A DNA stretch of 64,000 nt, from NCBI GenBank assembly GCA_014529385.2, contig CM043958.1, forward strand, positions 126,145,817 through 126,209,816. The letters are read 5' to 3'. Positions 10,916 to 22,153 of this stretch are shown here, piece by piece; the stretch's first letter is position 1, and every line of letters begins with the position of its first letter. The translations under genes and the position numbers were made by a program. The stretch comes from Adiantum capillus-veneris (taxonomy: Eukaryota; Streptophyta; Polypodiopsida; Polypodiales; Pteridaceae). Below the pieces are notes generated by a model that was given only the letters and a program-made list of their open reading frames with translations, was not told the DNA's origin and did not search any database.

Positions 10916-11156
10916 TCAAGATCAAACTCACTGTCAAATCTGGTACATAGCGCACATGTCGTAACAAGTAAGATGTACCACTCGGTAATGACAGTCTCAC
11001 ATCTCCTGCACCTGCTATCGCATGCACTGATCCATCGGTCAAACGTACATTGCCAAGCATCCCACTAGAATAGCTACAAAACCATGCACGATGCGGCGTG
11101 ACATGAAACATAGCATCTGCGTCTAGCAACCACTGCGAAGGGAGTGCACTATCCAC
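10902..11156 (-). pseudogene. Copia-B degenerate protease
   Basis: The frame reads WLLDADAMFHVTPHRAWF, then a Copia-like protease body ending HVRYVPDLTVSLILID. This aligns with the normal Copia pattern D-S-G-A..H, but the catalytic triplet is D-A-D. The Gly that follows the catalytic Asp is lost, so activity is doubtful. It is offset by a frameshift from gag and closes at a 10-bp tandem duplication (ATCAATCAAG at 10901-10920), which throws the next segment out of frame. Confidence 0.7.
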
Positions 11157-11725
11157 ATGTATAGCATAGCATCTCGTGCATAGCTCGAGGTAAAAGTGAC
11201 ATCCCCGTCACTAGTATACTCCGACACTACATGTGCCTCAACTGTCAAAGCAACTGAGTCCATGGCATCACTACATACATCTCTGAGACTGCCATGTCTT
11301 CTACGATGTCTCATACGACGAAAACAACGCCGTCTAACGTGTCCAGAATGACCACAATACCAACATGTCACCTGTCGGCGTGCTCGTGAATGTACATGTC
11401 TCACACGAGTCCGTGATGACTCAGATCTATCATACATATCATGTAATCTGCGCCAAAGTGCTCTCGAAGTAGTTTCATACATAACAAGAGCATATACAGA
11501 TTCCGCAAGGTGCAAAGAGAGTGTAGATAGTGCCATCTCCTCTAGCTCTTGCCACTGATCGTCAGACATATTTGAAGGTCTACCTGCATCACCACTCCAT
11601 GGTCGATGCAACCCTCGTTGTGTCAATGCATCAAGCATACACTCTCTCCATGCCGCAAAGTCTGACCCATCAAACATGCGCATCTGTGAGAGGTCACAAT
11701 CTGATCGATCACCTGTCTCTGCCAT
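11123..11725 (-). pseudogene. Copia-B gag
   Basis: The ATG at 11725 (MAETGDRSD) starts a frame of 200 residues. FDGSDFAAWRECMLDALTQR and LEEMALSTLSLHLAESVYAL match the gag N-terminal region of Copia-D. The middle is shortened, and the zinc knuckle CWYCGHSGHVRRRC has all four ligands. The knuckle is embedded in an unusually Arg/His-rich stretch that would bind RNA. Being the best-preserved part, it supports packaging as the retained function. The frame is lost before the protease. Confidence 0.75.
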
Positions 11726-13223
11726 GAGCACAATGTAGCAAACTAAAAAGCAAAACCACCTCACCAACAACACCTGGAAACTGTCTACCAATATGGCCAG
11801 AAACACAATGTAAAACCTGTGAGACACACTCCAAAATAGAGCTCCCGCAATGTCAACCAAATCAGCCCTAAACTGGCTCGAATCGCATCAACAAAAGTCT
11901 GCAAATATGGCTCAAAACTTGATGCAAAGTTGCACCAATAACCGTGCAAAACCTTGCACAAAATCACAAGTAAATATCTGACAAAATTTTGGCAGAGTCT
12001 CCTTTGTAACTGGAGCAAAATCTCAACAGTAAACCTCAAAGAGACAATAATATATGCCACAATGGCCAATCCGGGAATAAACTCGACCGGAATCACCTCA
12101 CAAAGTCATACATATGAGCATACCCGCTCTTGTCAGATTACCACTCAACGGCACCTCAAATGACATACATGTGAGTGATGATTGCTGCCAAAATACCTTT
12201 CAATCGATGACCAAATGTCTGCCAGATAACTATAGCAACATTTCGCAAAACCTTGCAAGATCTGTCGCTATGCGCAATGCGAAATACGGCACACAAGGGC
12301 ATACACAAGTGACTCCAAACTCCAACCAAATGATGACTGAAAATCACCTGTCAAAGTGGGAGCAAACTCAACCACTAAACTGTCAAAGGGCAACCTACGA
12401 ATACGTAGAAGCTATGGCGAGAACTTGGATAAAATCCAACAGAGTTTCTTCTATAAATTGAGCCAAATCTCAAATAATCTCAGCCACAAACAAATACACA
12501 AATCCATATATGGCATACATAAACCGCCAAGACCATGGCAACATAGCTCACTCTCGCATGAGTGGCTCTCTGGACAAATGCATATCCAAAAACCTGTGTA
12601 CACCTATGAATTTGCTGGTTGCTGCAAAAAATACTTCGTGTGTGTGAGATATACCAAAAACAGTGTTTTTGGGACCCGAAAGTGCACAAATAAACCTGCT
12701 GCTGTACCTGCTGTAATTCAAAGCAGAATTTCAACAAAAATACATCACCATTGCGTCCGGAGCGTGCCCAAACCCTGACCTAAACTCCTGGATCATGTAG
12801 ATCTGACTCTGTATGACGGAGCTATGCAAAAAACTGCGTTTTAGAGCCCGAAAATGGCAAAAACGAGCTGCACACAGTCTTGAACCTGCTCCTGTTCCAC
12901 TCTGCGTGATGCAATGTCCTCTCAATGCAAGCTCCAACGCAAGAGCTCTGCCACAACAACATCCAAGCACTCGAATGTCAAGCTCTCCTCCGCCGAGCAC
13001 TTCTCTAACGAGCTCCACTGAGCTCAAAAGCTCCTCTCACCAAGGAAGCCGCAACCGCCTCCTCGACCAAGCTTGACCACACCAAGCTCCTAAGCTCCAA
13101 AGACAATGCTCCTCAAGCTAAAATCGCTCTCCGTGAAACTCCGCGATCAAACTCCACCGTCGAGAGCGAGCGAGCTATCGCCTCGAAGCTCTCAAAGCCG
13201 TGGTGCTCTCCGCGGTCAACATA
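11726..13223 (-). other. Copia-B long 5' leader
   Basis: About 1.5 kb lies between the primer-binding site and the gag ATG, with no gene. The 22-base segment at about 11986-12008, around GGCAGAGTCTCCTTTGTAA, is also in the Copia-D leader near 50700. This supports common descent and possibly a shared packaging signal. Confidence 0.6.
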
Positions 13224-13235
13224 GCTCTGATACCA
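13224..13235 (-). other. Primer-binding site of Copia-B
   Basis: The minus strand reads TGGTATCAGAGC, complementary to initiator tRNA-Met, two bases from the LTR end. Confidence 0.92.
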
Positions 13236-13237
13236 AT

Positions 13238-13430
13238 TGAAAGGGATCGGGGAGCACCACAGACGGAGAGTGAGAGAGAGAAGGAGACACATGACACACA
13301 GATATGGGTGGGGAGACTGTGAAGTGGCAGCTCCCCCTATACAGTATACTCACTATAAGTATAGGGTAACAGTGGGCGGGTGCCCATGACCTGGGCGACC
13401 GGTCAAGGCACATAGGCCTTAACCCCAACA
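13238..13430 (-). repeat. Copia-B 5' LTR, 193 bp
   Basis: It starts (plus strand) TGAAAGGGATCGG and ends CCCCAACA. It carries one copy of the 130-bp block that is doubled in the other LTR. It is followed by the target-site duplication ACTTT. Confidence 0.92.
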
Positions 13431-13563
13431 ACTTTCATCAGCAATTGATTCATTTGGAAGAAGCTAAGAGTTTAGAAGCTGAATGTGAGTGCTAGCTTCG
13501 GCCATCAGTGAGAGCAAGTGGGATTGCAGGGTTCGGTCAACCAATGACCTTTCCCCACCATCA
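13431..13563. repeat. Second copy of the duplicated target unit
   Basis: Near-identical to 9452-9583 (one visible C/T difference). It diverges after CCCCACCATCAA. See 9451-9642. Confidence 0.85.
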
Positions 13564-14733
13564 ATGGTCGCGCAGTGACCATTCCCTACACCTTAATTTA
13601 ACACTAATCCTGTAATTAGTATTCAAGTATCCTAAAACATTGGAGTGTCCTATTTACCCATCAAATCTTTGGATGTATTTTGTGTGTATTGAAACAAAGT
13701 TACGAGTTTTATTCATTGTGTAGCTAGGTTATGACATGAAATACGGAGATTTATGAAAAGTTTTAAGTTGAAACTTTCACCAAAAGTTTGAGCTATACTC
13801 AAAAATTTAGAAAAAGCCTATAGCTAAAAAGCAAAAAATTGGCATTTTTAAAAATGTTGTCTAGGAGGTAATTTTTGGTCTTTCAAAGCTCATATCAAGG
13901 AATGAATAATGATATGATTTGAAGTGATTGTATAGGTTGAAACAAACAAAATACATAAGTTTTTGAGATTTTTTTTGGTGGAAAAAATGCACGAATATAT
14001 TAGAAAGAAAAGAATTTTATGTGTTCACACGTTCAAATGGAATTGGCTTCGTATTTGAGGGAAATATATTCGAACATGCGATATGCCTCATGTGCATTAA
14101 TAAAAGAAAATAGATACATATTAATTTTGATATATTTGAACACTTGTAAATGGTTGAGCATAAGCACCGAACTTTATTGACATGTTCTTGAAAAAGATCA
14201 AGTTTGATCAACAAAGATTCAACCACTTCGTCCAACTTGGGATTCAAATCTTGCACAAATTACATTGATCAAGCAGCATCTTGAATTTTTGTCATACATG
14301 AATTCAAAGGATATTTTAGATCAGGGCTCGGAAAACATTTTTCGTGGACCCGGCTTTGGAACCTTTTCACACGCATATGAACAGGCTAACTCTAAATTTG
14401 AGAGGGATAATCACACTAAAAATCTCCTATTATAACTAAAAGTTCCATAATTTGAACCGGCTTGAGAATCTTCTTGCCCAAACTTGAGCCGGCCATTTTT
14501 CATTTTGAACAGGCTTTGGATAAAGCGAACCTATCTTTTCCCAAGCCTTGTTTATAGACGCTTCAATTGCGGAGTTCCCAATGGTTGATTGATATTGACG
14601 AATAATTTTGAAGTTTTACCTATTTTTATAGCTAATTTCTCTGATACGAAAACCAAAACTTTTGAGTGTTTGTAGTTTTGCAAAGAAAATCTCATACTAG
14701 TAGTTTACGCAAACATCAATAGCTGTCATCTTA
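13564..14733. other. No recognised gene
   Basis: AT-rich intergenic sequence. A minus-strand frame at 14017-14256 begins like a small helical protein (MQDLNPKLDEVVESLLIKLD) but has no recognisable domain and I do not call it. Confidence 0.4.
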
Positions 14734-14736
14734 AGT

Positions 14737-14940
14737 CACAAGAAGATTTAGAAAATTTCTCATGTAGAAAAACGGAGTCTTTTCCAGTGTTTTTCATACA
14801 ATGAATAACATCATGAGCTTCTGCTCGAGAGGCACATCATACCTAGCTAGGTATGCAGTGCCTCACTCATAGGAGCTCATGATGTTGAGATAAGTCACAA
14901 TGTGGGAATTATTGTGAGAATTTGTCCAAAACTTCTTGTG
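14737..14940. mobile_element. Foldback MITE, copy 2
   Basis: Same family as 8688-8960: the ends are CACAAGAAG and CTTCTTGTG, with flanking AGT on both sides (14734-14736 and 14941-14943). The centre is a single ACCTAGCTAGGT palindrome without the G/C-rich spacer of copy 1, so the two copies differ by an internal insertion or deletion of about 70 bases. Confidence 0.75.
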
Positions 14941-14943
14941 AGT

Positions 14944-15338
14944 ATTGCTTAGATAGCATAAATGTCTTTATAGCAAAATGCAACTAAAAATTATATAGAT
15001 AACATGTTTTACGTCAAGCATTTTCAAATTCTTGAAACTTGTATATCGCACCCATGCCACTTAACACAATTGAATGCAACGTTAACTTAAGTTTTTATTA
15101 AATAAAATAGTAAACGTGTAAAGAAGTAATCTACATTTTTTTTTTATAGATCACAATATTTTTTTCTAAGCTTAGGGACTTATTCTTAAAAAATATTGCA
15201 TGCAGTTTTGTGAGAGAAGTCGTTGGGGGTCCAATTTTTTTATCATGGTAAGTTCGAAAGTATAAGGAGACATTTTTTACAAACTCTATAATTAGTCTAT
15301 AAAAGCTCCTTAAAAGGAATTTTGAAGATTCTTTTTTT
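14944..15338. other. AT-rich spacer, no gene
   Basis: Poly-T tracts and low-complexity sequence. It forms the left flank of the LINE target site. Confidence 0.4.
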
Positions 15339-15512
15339 GATACACGGGGATTTTTTTTTTTTGCAAAACTCACAATTGTGAGTGGATAGTATTAAGAACA
15401 GAAATATACACCAATCTTCGAGCTCAGACCGAGCCTTGAGGGTCAAAGGATTACAAGTTGTCTGCTTGGCAGAGAAACCACTTCTACTCCTCGGCTTTAC
15501 TTATTACAAGAT

Positions 15513-16110
15513 GTTATGTATTGTTCTAGTCCAGTTCTTTGAAGTTTGTTTGCATCCGATCATGTGAATCATCAATCTGCTCTGTTGCGTGATTTCACAA
15601 AAGCTTGCAACAACTAGATCCCCCTCAAACACGCGGCGGTTCCTTGCTTCCCAAATATGGTGCAAGAAGTAGTACCTGATTATTTGAGTTCAGAAGAGAA
15701 GAGCAGGACTTCCAGTCCTGTTACTATCAAAGAACAAATCATTCTTGAAGAGCTTAATTTGCCATGTCCTTTGAATCCACTTGCATATTTTCCCAGCCAT
15801 GCCCTTGATTGCCTGGCATTCCATGAAAAGGTGGGCTAGGTCTTCACTGGCTATTCTGCACCTCGAGCAACAATCGGACCCGATGCCTCTTTCTTGTATC
15901 TTTACGCCCGTCGGCAGATCACCCCACATCACTTTCCACATAAATATCTTCATATACTGAGGCCATCTTGGCTTCCAGATGTTCTCTATGTCTCCCTCCC
16001 ATCGTTTTTCCATCCAGTGCCTCTTCCATAATTTGTTGAGGGGGCTACACCAATTAGCCTCGTGCATTAATGCATGGTAGATGCCTTTAAAGTGTGGTTT
16101 CCAAAAGAGG
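15513..16110 (-). pseudogene. LINE ORF2 C-terminus with zf-RVT-like region
   Basis: The frame opens at the LTR junction with LFWKPHFKGIYHALMHEANW. It passes through a cysteine-rich block, DCCSRCRIASEDLAHLFMEC (C-X2-C...H...C), typical of the zinc-finger region at the end of plant L1 ORF2. After an in-frame stop near 15690 it continues recognisably (IWEARNRRVFEGDLVVASF) to a TAA at 15513. A short 3' UTR and poly-A follow. In an intact LINE this region follows RT and aids RNA binding. Confidence 0.8.
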
Positions 16111-17064
16111 TGTTGGACGGAAGCGACTCACACACCCATGAAGTGCATGCAAACACTACCTAGATCAACATAATGTCAATCGAGGACACAGATGACACGA
16201 TAGGCACACGGAGGAAATCTCTTAAGCTTGTCAGGCTGAGACCATCCTACACATACAACACTTAGGAAGGCCAACTAAACCACAATAAAAAACCTCACTG
16301 CTCTCAACTACACCACCTAGCCACATACACACATACGAAAGGTAACTCACCTAATCATGCCAGATTCGTACGAAACTTAAGGAACACCATCCCCTCACTA
16401 GGATACACCTGTCCCTAAGCTTCTACACTCAAAACCCTCACTCTAAACCCATCTGCGGAAAACGCGTAGGATGACAGAATAGAATTTTGAAAGTGCCGGA
16501 AACTGAAATTTATGAGTACCTATGTGTAGCTTATGTCACCACGATTCTATAGACTACTAGCACGCAGAAAACAGACATCGTTTGATACACTTACGACCAC
16601 AAATAGCTCGTAGATGCGGCGGCATGTGCGCTTCGTCTCGCGTGGAACGCTTGACGTTGTCGCGTAGCTCTCCTCGAGCCTACAACAATGGTGCAGTCGG
16701 ATCTCCAATGTGTTGAGCGAGCCGGGCGTAGCGAGAGGATGAAGCTCACGCTCACTCTCTTTCTCTCTCTCACACACAGTAGATGGCAGCGCTAAGTTTT
16801 GATTATGAAAAGTACTTTTACAAAATGACCTAGGTACCTTATATACTAAGGCTACCTTAGGTTTAACCAAAAATGGGGTTGAAAGGGTCAAATGGCTTTG
16901 TATTTGCAATCTGGAAGTGCCATTGCACCCCGGCTTCTGAAACTAGAATAACTACTCATTACAAATGACATTTATAGCCATAATCTGCAGCATTTCATAA
17001 CTCGCAAAAGATAAGACTTTGGTACGAAACTTGAGTTATTGTGTTGTTGACCCAGCGGTCAACA
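16111..17064 (-). repeat. 3' LTR of the gag-protease element
   Basis: The ends are TGTTG...CAACA inverted termini (minus strand begins TGTTGACCGC, ends TCCAACA), 954 bp. On the minus side it is preceded by the purine tract GGAAGGGAAAAA (17065-17076). A minus-strand TATATAAGG box lies near 16840. LINE ORF2 sequence abuts its outer end at 16110. Confidence 0.8.
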
Positions 17065-17076
17065 TTTTTCCCTTCC

Positions 17077-18779
17077 GCGTTCATGTTGTCCCCGACATGA
17101 CCCGATTGTCAATGGCGATGTGATCTTTGCTGTCGTTTTGGCTTCATTTGTTGCACTGCTTGTAACTTTGGCGAACCACAACAAGAACTATGATCCATTA
17201 GAGCGGACATCTATCATCATAACCATTCATCTTTTGAGATCCTCTGATTACTTTTATGTCTGCTCTTCTTCATTGGGGACTTCTTTGTTCCTGTGCAATC
17301 ATGTTGTTAGTGTTGTCTGCAACTTTGTCATTGTAGGCCATTCTTCGACTCACCATTGAGGAGAAGTATGCTATGATCTGAAATTGGTGCTCCAATTCAT
17401 TTGTCAATTGATTTGAGTAGCATTTCCTTATTGTTGATGTAGAAGGAATATGTACAAGAGGATCGTGATAGGTGTCTTTAGATTAGGGTCTAAAACTTGG
17501 ATGACCAAGGGAAAAAAACCCGGGGGGAAAAAAATGCCTTTGGTATACGCTCTTATTGAAGTTGAGCAGTTGAACGTGAAGTACATATTCATGAAAGGTG
17601 AGTGCTTGGGTGAAACACGGAAAGAGTACCTGATGCAAGTGCCAATTATGGGACACTCTATATGCATATGAGAAATCTGTCAACAAAAGCATGCAATGTG
17701 AAAGAAGGAGATGATGGGTATTTCGAGGAATAAATGTAGCACATGTGACATCAAAAGATGTCTCAATAGCTTCCACCTTTCCAAGAAGGGTTTTCGATGT
17801 AGAAGTTTCTCCACTCGTATCTCATTGTGCTCAGTATGTGAGTGTCTTTTGGACCTTCTCCTTCACTTCACCAGACTTAAGTACTTAGACTTCGACTCTT
17901 TTGCTCACCTATACCAGCGTGAACGACACAACGTAAATATGCTCAACTCTTCCAGCTTGAGCAATACTTAGAATAGCTAAGACGCTTAGATCATAGAGAA
18001 TATTACTTGAAGCTTTGGGACTAACACTTCACTTATTTTGTGGCTTAGCTACTCGACTCTGACTTTTATGACTTGTCGGTTGCCTGTTGACACTGCTTTG
18101 TGACAAGTTCTTCGGCTGTTGTAGTGGCTGTTGAGACATACTTCGTGAAGTTTCATCGTTTTCTTGTACCTTCTTCTCTTTGTAGTGCTCAGGTCTCTCG
18201 TCAGTCTTTTCTTCATGTGGATTATGGATTTTTTAATTTTTTCTTAATAATAAACAAAGAAAATCTTAAAAAAAACTTAACAAAAGAAAAATCATTCAAA
18301 TAGAAATCTAAATGGTATGTACACTATACACATGTCCCTAGGGGCTCATATATGGATTTTGTCCCCATACTCCTCTGTAACACTACTATGAGGGCATATA
18401 CTCTAAATTTCGTCAAAAGATTATCACAATAAAACGCAAAAATTCAATGCATCTCACAAAACATTGCCCTCTAACAGTCATAATGTTAGGTCCGCATTCA
18501 AAATGCCTCCCCCCTTCCTATTTAGAGTCATCCTTTACGACAGGGTATCGCAAAGGGTATGTGTTGTGCTTGGGCGATTAAAAGTTGTGCCTATGCAGGC
18601 TTTGTAATGTAGCCCTATTATGCATACACATTCAATGCATGGAAAAGATTTATGTTGTGCAAGATGTGGGTATAAGCAATTTGCTTATTGGCATTTGTTG
18701 GCGAGGCTTCCTATTCTAAGCAATGTAATGGTCTTTGAAGCTCCTGTATTGTTGCTTGATTGAAGCGACTTGCTCTCTT
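17077..18779 (-). other. Non-coding 3' interior of the gag-protease element
   Basis: About 1.7 kb between the stop of the W-x-P-K tail and the polypurine tract. Short frames only (for example 17120-17359 and 17711-17971); no integrase or RT motif was found in any frame I read. Confidence 0.6.
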
Positions 18780-20460
18780 CTAACTGTACTGTAATCGTAG
18801 GAAGAATTGTAAGAATTCAAGCGGCGATGCACTGACATCAGTTTTGTTGTTCTTCTTTGGGACCCATTTCTTTGTGATTATTGGCTCTTTTATTGCTGGC
18901 TCTCATTTGGGAACCCATACTTGCCCGTGCTTCGTTTGTATTTGAAGAGACTTCTTTGGGATCCACCTTTTTATTGTGTGAGTCGACAGTGGTCTTTGCT
19001 TCAGCCCTTGTACGCTTGGTTGGGGACGGGATTTAGGCTTTGAAAGTTGATACTGTGGTTGTTTTGGAATCCAAATGAATTCCTGACTTTTTTGTGCTTG
19101 AATCAACTTCTTTGGAGCCCAAACCTGAGTTGTGAAAGCTTGCGACTTTGTGATATTCTTACCCGTTCGTACACGCTTTCCTTGTTTTTGTTTTGGTGTT
19201 GGATCTTGTGATTTGTCATTAGAGATCTTTGTCTTCTTGATCCATATCTGTTTTTGGCCGATCTAGCTTTTTGGTATCCAGATTTGTCGAGCTTTTTGGC
19301 TTTGACTTGTTGTCCTGTTCTTTTGACCTGTCATGGTTGTTGCTGAAGGGGTTGGTGATAGTGATGGCCTGAGTTGATGATAGGGGATGTCGTTAGATTC
19401 ATCACTATCGTTACTATCCTCAGCAAGGTTGACTCTTGTACTTTCCCTTGATTTTTTGGCTGGTAGTGGAAAGTTACTGTCTCTTTGCTCGTGGGTGGTA
19501 GTTTCTTGGAGGACTTTTCTAGCCCATTGATCAGAGCATTGTTATCTTGTTGCTCTGGTCGTATTCCTCCTAGCTGGGTCTTTACATCCTTATTAGGAGC
19601 CATGTATGAGGATGCTTGTGGTGGCTGTGTTTTCACCGAGGACTTTGGAATCCACTTTTGATGCACTTTATTCGTGTAGCGATGACATTGATTCTCGGGT
19701 CGTTGATCTTTTTGAAGCTCGAAGTGTTGTACAGAGTTATAGAACTCGTCGTCTTCTTCATCTTTTGATTCTCCACATTTCTTTGTTTGCTCCTTATTTC
19801 GAGAGCTTGTTGATGTCTGGTTCTCTTCGTTTTCATGGATTACACTCACTGCAAAATAAGGAACGACATCATAGCTATTTTCATCACAAAACTTTGCTGT
19901 GGGAACATCCTCCACGGCGCACACGTTCAGAGTAGCCAAGATGTGTTCCCATCCAAAAGGCTCTAACTCTTCTTCAGGAAATGGTTCTGGGATATAGTCC
20001 TTATCCTCTATAACCCGCTCTAGGATACATTCCTCACGTTTCAAGCTGCCACATTGTGAAGCTCCACACATCCACAGTTCTTTAGGCTTACCTAACCAAG
20101 CTGGAAGTTCTGATCCTGCTATTGTGGCGGAATCAAACTCTTCAACCGGTGTTCTCGTCACATACCTATAGCTATGGTCCCTCAAGTTTATCTTTGTTAT
20201 GGTTTCCATATGTCTCACGTATATATGGTCATAACCCCAATCTTGGACCATTTTCAATTGTCGCATAAATGGTCTTCCCATAATGATGTCATAGTTGTTC
20301 TTTTTGCCAAAGTCAACAACAGCAAAAGTGTGTTCATATTCAATGCCACAAGAAGTAACAAGTACTTTTTCTAGCAGTCCTAGGGGCTTTTCCCTGTGTC
20401 CGTCTGCAAGCTGCAGGGTCATTCGTGTGGATATCAAGGCAGGTTTTCCCATTTTTTCCA
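18780..20460 (-). pseudogene. Retropepsin C-terminal half plus W-x-P-K repeat tail
   Basis: From 20460 the frame gives the second half of a retropepsin fold: TRMTLQLADGHREKPLGLLE, VTSCGIEYEHTFAVVDFG and the flap/Ile-Leu-Gly-like motif YDIIMGRPFMRQLKM. A D/E-rich linker follows. The tail then carries eight short repeats of the form [KIVR]-W-[IVA]-[PK]-K (KWIPK, IWIPK, IWIKK, VWAPK, IWIPK, RWIPK, VWVPK, KWVPK) spaced over about 240 residues. Frame is broken near 19395 and by stops near 19260 and 18903. Function of the tail is unknown; Trp/Lys spacing suggests nucleic-acid or particle binding. Confidence 0.75.
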
Positions 20461-20551
20461 AACCTCTTTGGTTGCAATGGCCACACCAGCTCCACTGTCA
20501 AGGATTGCCATGGTTTTTACACCATTGAATTCCACAGGAAGGGTGGTGTTT
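20461..20551 (-). pseudogene. Retropepsin active-site segment (DSGA), after the chromovirus insertion
   Basis: The minus strand reads LPVEFNGVKTMAILDSGAGV, with the catalytic DSGA codons at 20488-20499. It runs in a different frame from the following protease half; loss of one G near 20447-20449 would explain the shift. The frame is continuous with 29430-29502 once the chromovirus and one TSD copy are ignored. Confidence 0.8.
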
Positions 20552-22140
20552 TTTAACATTTAATGGCCTAATAACTTATGTGTAGCGGAAATTAGCATGA
20601 ACATAGTGGGCATTTCATTAGAATAGATTCCTAATGAGAATTACAAGAGTGCTTGGGTGGAGAGAGCAACAAAAAGCATAACACCTAGTTAGATAGCATC
20701 GACAGTACTTTCAAAAGAGAGAGAAATTAAGCTATTGACAACATTTGAGGACCGGATTTTCATGGAGCCGGTCCCCCCTCCAAAAGGCTTTGTATTATGG
20801 TTTCTCCCATCAAGAGAGACATTGTACAATACAATTCTTTGTGTTCCTTCAAGACTAGCTAGTGCAATGAAGATGGAAACTTCATGCACTAAGCAAAACA
20901 CTTAACAAACACAACTTGAATTATCCCCGTTCTCAGACCCAAGACCTCACACACCTTCGAAGATGGTGAGAGCTAGCAGGGTATGAGAGTAGATTGGGAG
21001 GAAGAACGAGTATCTTACGAGAAAGATGTACATATCCTCACATAATCACTCATATGTAGCATAGCTTAGCTTAGTAATTAGCTTGGTAGAGGAGATGAGC
21101 ATGCATTGAAGCTTGGCTCTTGGTTGGATTTGCATCCACATGCCAAGAGAGTGTTGATGTAGGCTTCTATCTCACAAGCTTGGAGTAGGTGATGAGTTCT
21201 CCATTAAAGCTTGGGAAGAGATAGTCTTCTCTTTCTTCACACATGAGCTTGTGTGAGTGTGTGTGTGATAATGCCTTGGAAAAATCAGCCCCCTCTCTCT
21301 CTTGGGCGAGCCCTCTTGCTAATTGCTCTTGCTGAAGCCTCATTGGCCCTCCCCAAGTCAAGCCAATTACAATTAAGCAGCATAAGTGATAGCCTTCTGA
21401 CATGTGTCCCCCTTTCCCCTTTTGTGAGAGCTTTAGGTAATTAAATAATTAAACTAAACTCTCATTGGACCCCTTTGCCTCCTGGCCAACAGGAATCAGG
21501 CAAGCCATGGGGCTCCTGAATGCTCATTGGACCCCTTGGGAGACTACCCAATAGTCTTCTAGGAGACTTAATTCTCATTGGTTTCTTTTATTAAATGTTT
21601 TTAAATTAATTAAACTAGATTTACTCTAGCTTAATTTTCATTGGTCCACTTCAAGGGTCATCCAATAGAAATTCGGCACACCTTGTGGGCATCTGGCCTA
21701 GGGAGCTGACATGTGTCCCTCATTCCCTTTGTGTAAAGGGAGCCTGTGTGTGTGTGTGTGTGGCTTTCTCTCTCATCCCCTACCTTTAGGGCTCGCCCCC
21801 TCCCATGTAGGGATGTGCAAAGACTTTTAGGGCACACACAAAGCATCCAATTTTCCCTAGGGTTGACCTTTGGACACAACCTTTGAATTTTGGAACCTTA
21901 GCATTTTGGAAGTCTTAATGGGCTGAACCTTAGGGTCTTTTTAGCCCATTGTTGCACATGGCTCTTTTGCAGATGGCCCCCCCTTTGGATCCCTATTTTC
22001 CCTCCTTTGGATCCCTACTGTGGCCGGTCTGCTAGCTTAACCAATATTCTAGCTTTTTCTCCCCTGGCCTTCCCCACATTAAATGATCAGTTTAATATGA
22101 GAAAATCATTTAGGAGAATTAGATATTGATTATTATGACA
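20552..22140 (-). repeat. Chromovirus 3' LTR, 1589 bp
   Basis: The minus strand begins TGTCATAATAATC and ends TTAAATGTTAAA, where the terminal TGTTACA has one substitution at the outermost dinucleotide. The minus-strand purine tract AAGAGAGAGGTAA lies just inside at 22141-22153. Confidence 0.95.
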
Positions 22141-22153
22141 TTACCTCTCTCTT

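Larger units (their letters stand above)
9648..13430 (-). mobile_element. Copia-B: complete non-autonomous Copia element, TSD ACTTT
   Basis: Two LTRs in the same orientation (9648-9970 and 13238-13430) are flanked by ACTTT at 9643-9647 and 13431-13435. A primer-binding site and a Copia-type polypurine tract (minus AAGTGGGAGGT, 9971-9981) are in the right places. The interior encodes only gag, a degenerate protease and a scrap of the RT/RNase H region; integrase and nearly all RT are absent. LTR ends, polypurine tract and a leader motif are shared with Copia-D, a fuller element of 5.5 kb, suggesting Copia-B moved using a relative's enzymes. Confidence 0.9.

Noticed and set aside
9451-13563. 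A 130-bp target-site duplication of Copia-B
   Set aside because: The true TSD is ACTTT; the longer match is an older 191-bp tandem duplication, shown by the repeated unit boundary at 9633-9647.
20440-20470. Possible programmed -1 frameshift at the A6 run in the protease
   Set aside because: The run is not a canonical X-XXY-YYZ site, and a single lost G explains the frame change more simply.
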